From: Clostridiales bacterium
GTDB taxonomy: Bacteria > Bacillota_A > Clostridia > Saccharofermentanales > Saccharofermentanaceae
NCBI GenBank assembly: GCA_024695545.1
Contig: JAILHZ010000167.1
Location: forward strand, 1-5,804
DNA length: 5,804 nt
Direction: 5' to 3'
This document shows, one piece after another, positions 4,660 through 5,804 of this stretch. The notes beneath the pieces are model-generated. The model was not told the DNA's origin, made no database searches, and saw only the letters and a list, made by a program, of their open reading frames with translations. Numbering within the stretch: position 1 is the stretch's first letter; each line of letters begins with the position of its first letter. The position numbers and the translations under genes are program-made.

Positions 4660-5804
4660 ATGGCGAAGATTTTTGAGCAAGAATCACGGACGTTCAGCGA
4701 ATACCTGCTGGTCCCCAACCTCACTACGGAGAAGAATACACCTGACCAGGTAGACCTTTCTGCTCCGATAGCAAAGTACAGAAAGGGACAGGAGGAGAGT
4801 AAGCTCAAGATCAACATCCCTTTGGTATCTGCAGTTATGCAGGCCGTATCCGATGACGGTATGGCAATTGCCCTGGCACGTTCCGGCGGTATGTCCTTCG
4901 TTTTCCAGTCTCAGTCAGTGGAGTCCCAGTGCGAGATGATCCGGAAAGTAAAGAAGTACAAGGCCGGAATTGTTATTTCTGACAGTAACCTCACACCGGA
5001 CAACACGATGGAAGAAGTCGTCGAGCTCCGTGAGAGAACCAACCACGGTACATTCCCGGTAACCGAGAACGGTAAGTCCGACGGCAAGCTCCTCGGTATC
5101 GTTACATCCCGTGACTACCGCGTGACCCGTATGGATCCGAAGACCAAGGTCTCCGAGTTCATGACACCTTTTGAGAAGCTCATCGTAGCTCGTGAAGGTA
5201 CCACACTTAAAGAAGCCAACGACATCATCTGGGAGCACAAGCTCAACCAGCTCCCGATCGTAGATGACAATGACTGCCTCGTTGGTCTCGTTTTCAGAAA
5301 AGACTATGAATTCCATAAAGCTAACCCGCTCGAGCTCCTCGATGCTGATAAGCGCCTTATCGTTGGTGCCGGTATCAATACCAGAGACTACGAAGAGCGT
5401 GTTCCGGCACTCGTTGAAGCAGGTGCAGACGCTCTCTGCCTCGACTCTTCCGACGGATTCTCCGTATGGCAGAGTAGAGCCCTTGAGTGGATCAAGAAGA
5501 ATTACCCGAACGTCATCGTCGGTGCAGGTAACGTAGTAGACGCTGAAGGCTTCCAGTACCTCGCAAATGCCGGCGCTGACTTCATCAAGATCGGTATCGG
5601 CGGCGGTTCCATCTGTATCACACGTGAGCAGAAGGGTATCGGCTGCGGCCAGGCTTCCGCGGTACTCGCAGTAGCTAAGGCACGTGACGAATACTTCGAG
5701 AAGACAGGCGTTTACATCCCGCTTTGCTCTGACGGCGGTATCGTTCACGACTACCACATGACACTCGCACTGGCTATGGGCGCTGACTTCATCATGCTCG
5801 GCCG
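4660..5804 (+). CDS. guaB: IMP dehydrogenase, divergent clostridial type, 3' end cut by the window
   Basis: IMP dehydrogenase oxidizes IMP to XMP with NAD+, the committed step to guanine nucleotides. The 381 complete residues seen start with the barrel entry ([28 protein letters not shown]), followed by two CBS domains at about 105-160 and 163-222 (GTFPVTENG...[22 protein letters not shown]...[19 protein letters not shown]). The barrel then resumes with [29 protein letters not shown], the catalytic loop and CSDGGI. The catalytic Cys is Cys319 in [10 protein letters not shown]. The CBS pair argues against GMP reductase. Several motifs differ from the common form: GGGSIC for GPGSIC, LDSSDG for IDTAHG. 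The mobile flap with its Arg-Tyr pair lies beyond the edge. The start follows AAAGGGAGGA at 4641-4650 by 9 nt. It has its own promoter 146 bases after thiT, so it is probably a separate unit. Confidence 0.95.
   Translation, partial: MAKIFEQESRTFSEYLLVPNLTTEKNTPDQVDLSAPIAKYRKGQEESKLKINIPLVSAVMQAVSDDGMAIALARSGGMSFVFQSQSVESQCEMIRKVKKYKAGIVISDSNLTPDNTMEEVVELRERTNHGTFPVTENGKSDGKLLGIVTSRDYRVTRMDPKTKVSEFMTPFEKLIVAREGTTLKEANDIIWEHKLNQLPIVDDNDCLVGLVFRKDYEFHKANPLELLDADKRLIVGAGINTRDYEERVPALVEAGADALCLDSSDGFSVWQSRALEWIKKNYPNVIVGAGNVVDAEGFQYLANAGADFIKIGIGGGSICITREQKGIGCGQASAVLAVAKARDEYFEKTGVYIPLCSDGGIVHDYHMTLALAMGADFIMLG

Noticed and set aside
4915..5757. Long minus-strand open frame of 280 codons
   Set aside because: It runs opposite guaB, which is unmistakable on the plus strand; the reverse frame is open because of the codon use of that gene, and its product shows no recognisable domain or ribosome binding site.

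Overview
The window looks like chromosomal DNA of a Clostridia-type bacterium (Bacillota) with a moderately high GC content. The signs are strong purine-rich ribosome binding sites, an ECF thiamine transporter S component (ThiT) behind a TPP riboswitch with an apparent intrinsic terminator, a clostridial-looking divergent IMP dehydrogenase, and TGA used as a normal stop. The species cannot be told from the sequence alone.

Layout, left to right. On the minus strand lie an intrinsic terminator (1-40), a complete tRNA-Ser(CGA) with encoded CCA (51-140) and its near-consensus promoter (162-190). A 282-base intergenic stretch (141-422) follows; it holds a purine-rich tandem repeat and a weak plus-strand promoter candidate. 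On the plus strand, a CysE-like hexapeptide acyltransferase (423-1073) overlaps by one base an Xaa-Pro aminopeptidase of the M24B family (1073-2305), so the two are probably co-transcribed and translationally coupled. After a 218-base gap with a GC-rich inverted repeat comes a membrane-anchored alpha/beta hydrolase (2524-3525). Its stop codon lies within a 32-bp imperfect tandem duplication.

Next is a thiamine uptake module: an extended -10 promoter (3633-3661), a TPP riboswitch (about 3677-3762), a short terminator hairpin (3768-3792) and thiT (3824-4513). When thiamine pyrophosphate is plentiful, the aptamer is expected to favour termination and lower ThiT production. The window ends inside guaB (4660 to the edge), IMP dehydrogenase of de novo guanine nucleotide synthesis, with its own extended -10 promoter.

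The genes are mostly housekeeping or metabolic. I see no mobile element, CRISPR array, toxin-antitoxin or defence locus, and nothing that amounts to a new biological system. The points most worth a second look are the CysE-like enzyme lacking several serine-contacting residues, its tight coupling to a peptidase, the TPP riboswitch without an obvious P1 helix, and several small non-coding repeats.
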